From Heteroruminococcus sp964369885 (GTDB lineage Bacteria > Bacillota > Clostridia > Oscillospirales > Ruminococcaceae): a DNA stretch of 7,139 bases. A program made the position numbers and the translations under genes. The stretch is from positions 1 through 7,139 of the forward strand of contig CAYJGQ010000103.1 of the NCBI GenBank assembly GCA_964369885.1, written 5' to 3'. Below, piece by piece: positions 5,348 to 7,139 of the stretch. Within the stretch, counting starts at the first letter, position 1; every line of letters begins with the position of its first letter. A model generated the notes under the pieces. The model was not told where the DNA came from. It saw only the letters and a list, made by a program, of their open reading frames with translations, and made no database searches.

Positions 5348-5995
5348 ATGCGGACAACCAATCAATTTAAGGGAAAAACAAAAGATGCCATAAAACATCC
5401 ACAAAAGAGCAAAGCCGGCAAGCTGGCCGAGTATGGTATACTGCTTAGCTTTTTTGGGGGGCTTTTAATAGGCCGTTTTGCGGCCGGTACCATGGCCAAC
5501 GAGAATGCTGTTGCAGTCCAGGAAATGCTGTTTGGCTACCTGAGCAGTGGCACCGGCTCAACATTTAGCGAAATATACATATCGGGTATGTCGGGCAACT
5601 TTTTACTCCTGTTAATCTTACTGTTTTGCTCCTACTGTGCCGTGGGAATTCCCGTAATATTTCTTGTTATAATATGTCATGGTGTTGGTATTGGCCTTAG
5701 TTTTAGCTCAATACTGGCTATGTTTGGCACCGATGCACTGCCATATATTGCAGTTGTGTTACTACCGGGCACAGTAATAAACACAATTGTATTTATTCAC
5801 TGTGCAGGTGATGCCATGCGCCGTTCAAAGCAGGTGTTTGGGCGAGTGTTTATCAGCAGGGGGGTGACACTTCCCCCTTTTTCACAGGAAAAGCTGATTG
5901 TAAAGTATTTTATATTTACAGCTGCTTTGGCGCTCTCATCGCTATACTACACCCTTCTTTGCCTAAATTTTCCGCCACTATCGTCCCCAATTTAA
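5348..5995 (+). CDS. spoIIM: Stage II sporulation protein M
   Basis: In Bacillus, SpoIIM is the membrane anchor of the SpoIID-SpoIIP-SpoIIM peptidoglycan-remodelling complex that drives engulfment of the forespore, and it acts in the mother-cell membrane. The 215-residue product has a basic N-terminus and about five hydrophobic segments (roughly 29-48, 83-97, 98-120, 132-152 and 184-206). Segments such as FFGGLLIGRFAAG, GIPVIFLVIICHGVGIGLSF and the LLPGTVINTIVFI helix line up by eye with my memory of the SpoIIM family (DUF95-like). The ATG at 5348 follows GAGGGGAG by about 9 nt. A sigma-E consensus promoter directly upstream strengthens the call. Its stop overlaps the stop of the convergent recombinase, and its terminator lies inside that gene. 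It could be another DUF95 protein, but the promoter argues against this. Confidence 0.88.
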   Translation: MRTTNQFKGKTKDAIKHPQKSKAGKLAEYGILLSFFGGLLIGRFAAGTMANENAVAVQEMLFGYLSSGTGSTFSEIYISGMSGNFLLLLILLFCSYCAVGIPVIFLVIICHGVGIGLSFSSILAMFGTDALPYIAVVLLPGTVINTIVFIHCAGDAMRRSKQVFGRVFISRGVTLPPFSQEKLIVKYFIFTAALALSSLYYTLLCLNFPPLSSPI

Positions 5996-7011
5996 TCCTC
6001 GGTATCATCATTACCCCGCTTTTTGCGGGGTTTTGCTTTTTCTCCTGAAAGTGGCGAGGCTTGTGAGGCCAGGGCAAGCTGCGTATTGGATACATGGGTA
6101 TAAATTTCTGTGGTACCAAGATTTGCATGCCCTAAAATCTCTTTTAATATGCGTATATCAACATTGCCATGCTGATACATCAGTGTGGCGGCTGTGTGGC
6201 GCAGTTTATGGGGCGAGTAACCCATGCCACCAAGTCCTGCCTTTTGCAGGTTGTTTTCGACTATTTGCTCCACCCTGCGTCCGCTTATACGACTGCCGCG
6301 CTCGGACAAAAAAAGGGCATTTTTATGTTGATCTGACTTTGGATGTTTTCGCACCTGCAAATAGTCACTAAGCGAGAGCAGGCAGGCATCATTTAGGTAA
6401 ACAATGCGCTCCTTATTGCCCTTACCCAGCAGTTTTACGGTGTTTTCCCGTATATCATCCAGATTGATGCCCACAAGCTCTGACAAGCGCATACCACAGT
6501 TTAGTAGTAGGGTTATCAGGCAGTAGTCACGGCTTTGCTGTGGGCCGTCAACCACCGCCAAAAGCTTTTGGGCCTCATCAAGAGTTAAATACTTTGGCAT
6601 TGATTTGCGAAGCGTTGGCACCTCAAGGTCCTTTAGAGGGTTTTCAGGCAAGAGTGTGGTTTTGGTGTTGAGATACTTATAAAAGGAGCGCAGTGCCGAG
6701 GTTTTGCGCGAACGTGTGGCGGCCTGGTTTCCAAGCTGTTGTTGTGTACAGTGTAGGAAGGCATATACATCGGATAGGCTGATCGATAAAAATATATCAC
6801 TTGGCAGATCGGAACAATCTACCTGCGAAAAATCTTCCGGGATACTACCCAAAACCTTCTGACACTTTAGATAGCGCATGTATGTACGAAGATCGATGTG
6901 GTAGCCATCGACGGTGCGTGGGGAACGCCCACGGATGGTAAGCATGTAGAATAAGAATTCACGCACAGATGCCGGAACATCGTGAAATGAGTTTGTTTGC
7001 AATTGTGTCAC
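5992..7011 (-). CDS. Xer-type tyrosine recombinase (XerC/XerD family)
   Basis: Site-specific tyrosine recombinases cut and rejoin DNA through a 3'-phosphotyrosine; Xer members resolve chromosome dimers at dif. The 339-residue product has an N-terminal SAM-like core-binding domain (about 12-117) and a C-terminal catalytic domain. All active-site residues are present: Arg175 (NCGMRLSELVG), Lys197 (GKGNKER), His268 and Arg271 (SPHKLRHTAATLM), His295 (LGHANLGTT) and nucleophile Tyr304 (IYTHV). It is longer than typical XerC/D (about 295-300), with extra residues around 50-75 and a basic/acidic tail (KAKPRKKRGNDDTED). I cannot assign XerC or XerD and see no dif site here. The start is uncertain: GTG at 7011 has AAGGG only 2 nt upstream, while TTG at 7002 has it about 11 nt upstream. 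With no phage genes nearby, a housekeeping role is likely. Confidence 0.92.
   Translation of the reverse strand: MTQLQTNSFHDVPASVREFLFYMLTIRGRSPRTVDGYHIDLRTYMRYLKCQKVLGSIPEDFSQVDCSDLPSDIFLSISLSDVYAFLHCTQQQLGNQAATRSRKTSALRSFYKYLNTKTTLLPENPLKDLEVPTLRKSMPKYLTLDEAQKLLAVVDGPQQSRDYCLITLLLNCGMRLSELVGINLDDIRENTVKLLGKGNKERIVYLNDACLLSLSDYLQVRKHPKSDQHKNALFLSERGSRISGRRVEQIVENNLQKAGLGGMGYSPHKLRHTAATLMYQHGNVDIRILKEILGHANLGTTEIYTHVSNTQLALASQASPLSGEKAKPRKKRGNDDTED
6014..6041 (+). terminator. spoIIM terminator embedded in the recombinase coding region
   Basis: CCCCGC (6014-6019) and GCGGGG (6025-6030) form a 6-bp GC stem with a T5 loop, followed by TTTTGCTTTTT on the plus strand. It lies 19 nt after the spoIIM stop and inside the antisense 3' end of the recombinase gene, where it encodes the Lys/Arg-rich tail. 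On the minus strand no T-run follows, so it should act only on plus-strand transcripts. Confidence 0.85.
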
Positions 7012-7065
7012 ATCCCTTAAAAAGTGTTTTTATTAATCGGGGTAGTTTTTTCTCCCCTGCATTGC

Positions 7066-7108
7066 GGTAAATTTTTATTTAGCGAAATCGCTACAATTAA
7101 ATTTTACC
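7066..7108. repeat. 43-bp imperfect inverted repeat over the recombinase promoter
   Basis: The inner arms TAGCGA (7080-7085) and TCGCTA (7088-7093) are perfect with a 2-nt centre. The outer arms GGTAAA (7066-7071) and TTTACC (7103-7108) share that centre, and the intervening AT-rich bases pair with two mismatches and one bulge (about 18 of 20 positions). It covers the -10 box and start site of the predicted recombinase promoter, so it is a candidate operator. Function is inferred. Confidence 0.6.
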
Positions 7109-7129
7109 CTATAAAATATATAATGTCAA
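7101..7129 (-). promoter_or_regulatory. Sigma-A promoter of the tyrosine recombinase gene
   Basis: On the minus strand, consensus TTGACA (7129-7124), a 17-nt spacer and TAAAAT (7106-7101) predict a start near 7094 and a leader of about 80 nt. The first 14 transcribed bases include the TAGCGA/TCGCTA dyad. Confidence 0.83.
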
Positions 7130-7139
7130 TATCAAACCT

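Noticed and set aside
1..7139. CRISPR array, tRNA, rRNA, prophage or insertion sequence
   Set aside because: No regularly spaced repeats, cloverleaf-like sequences or transposase genes were found. The tyrosine recombinase alone, without other mobile genes or att-like repeats, looks like a housekeeping Xer protein.

Overview
The window looks like chromosomal DNA from a spore-forming, low-to-moderate GC Clostridia member (Bacillota). An Oscillospirales/Ruminococcaceae-like lineage is my guess from protein style only. The grounds are a SCIFF peptide with its radical SAM maturase, a stage II sporulation protein M gene with a textbook sigma-E promoter, and a yajC/TIGR04086 neighbourhood. I see no phage, plasmid, transposase, rRNA, tRNA or CRISPR signal.

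Layout, left to right. (1) 1-110: a palindrome-rich, repeat-like stretch downstream of asnS. (2) 111-1505, minus strand: asnS, asparaginyl-tRNA synthetase, with its own sigma-A promoter (1563-1591) and a short hairpin-bearing leader. (3) 1506-1818: a divergent intergenic region with several dyads, including a concentric one at 1629-1673. (4) 1819-2151: yajC, with its own promoter and a strong terminator. (5) 2262-2666: a four-helix TIGR04086-type membrane protein. (6) 2868-3008: scfA, a 46-residue six-cysteine (SCIFF) ranthipeptide precursor driven by a near-consensus promoter. (7) 3074-4441: scfB, the radical SAM/SPASM maturase that makes the thioether, placed behind an intrinsic terminator that should keep it below its peptide substrate. 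(8) 4462-5259: proC, pyrroline-5-carboxylate reductase, 20 nt after scfB. (9) 5348-5995: spoIIM, engulfment membrane protein. (10) 5992-7011, minus strand: a Xer-type tyrosine recombinase convergent with spoIIM, the two stop codons sharing the four bases TTAA. (11) 7012-7139: the recombinase promoter, covered by a 43-bp imperfect dyad.

How it works together: yajC, the TIGR04086 gene, scfA and scfB form the SCIFF neighbourhood familiar in Clostridia. From memory, secD/secF often follow there, whereas here proC, spoIIM and xer follow. The most striking regulatory feature is at 5278-5330. A perfect match to the sigma-E consensus lies inside the proC terminator hairpin: the left arm is the promoter spacer and the loop carries the -10. 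Vegetative transcripts from scfB-proC should stop there. A sigma-E transcript would start in the right arm, lack the left arm, and pass freely into spoIIM.

The window therefore contains a known RiPP system (SCIFF) and several compact, apparently undescribed promoter/terminator arrangements. I do not see an unknown multi-gene system.
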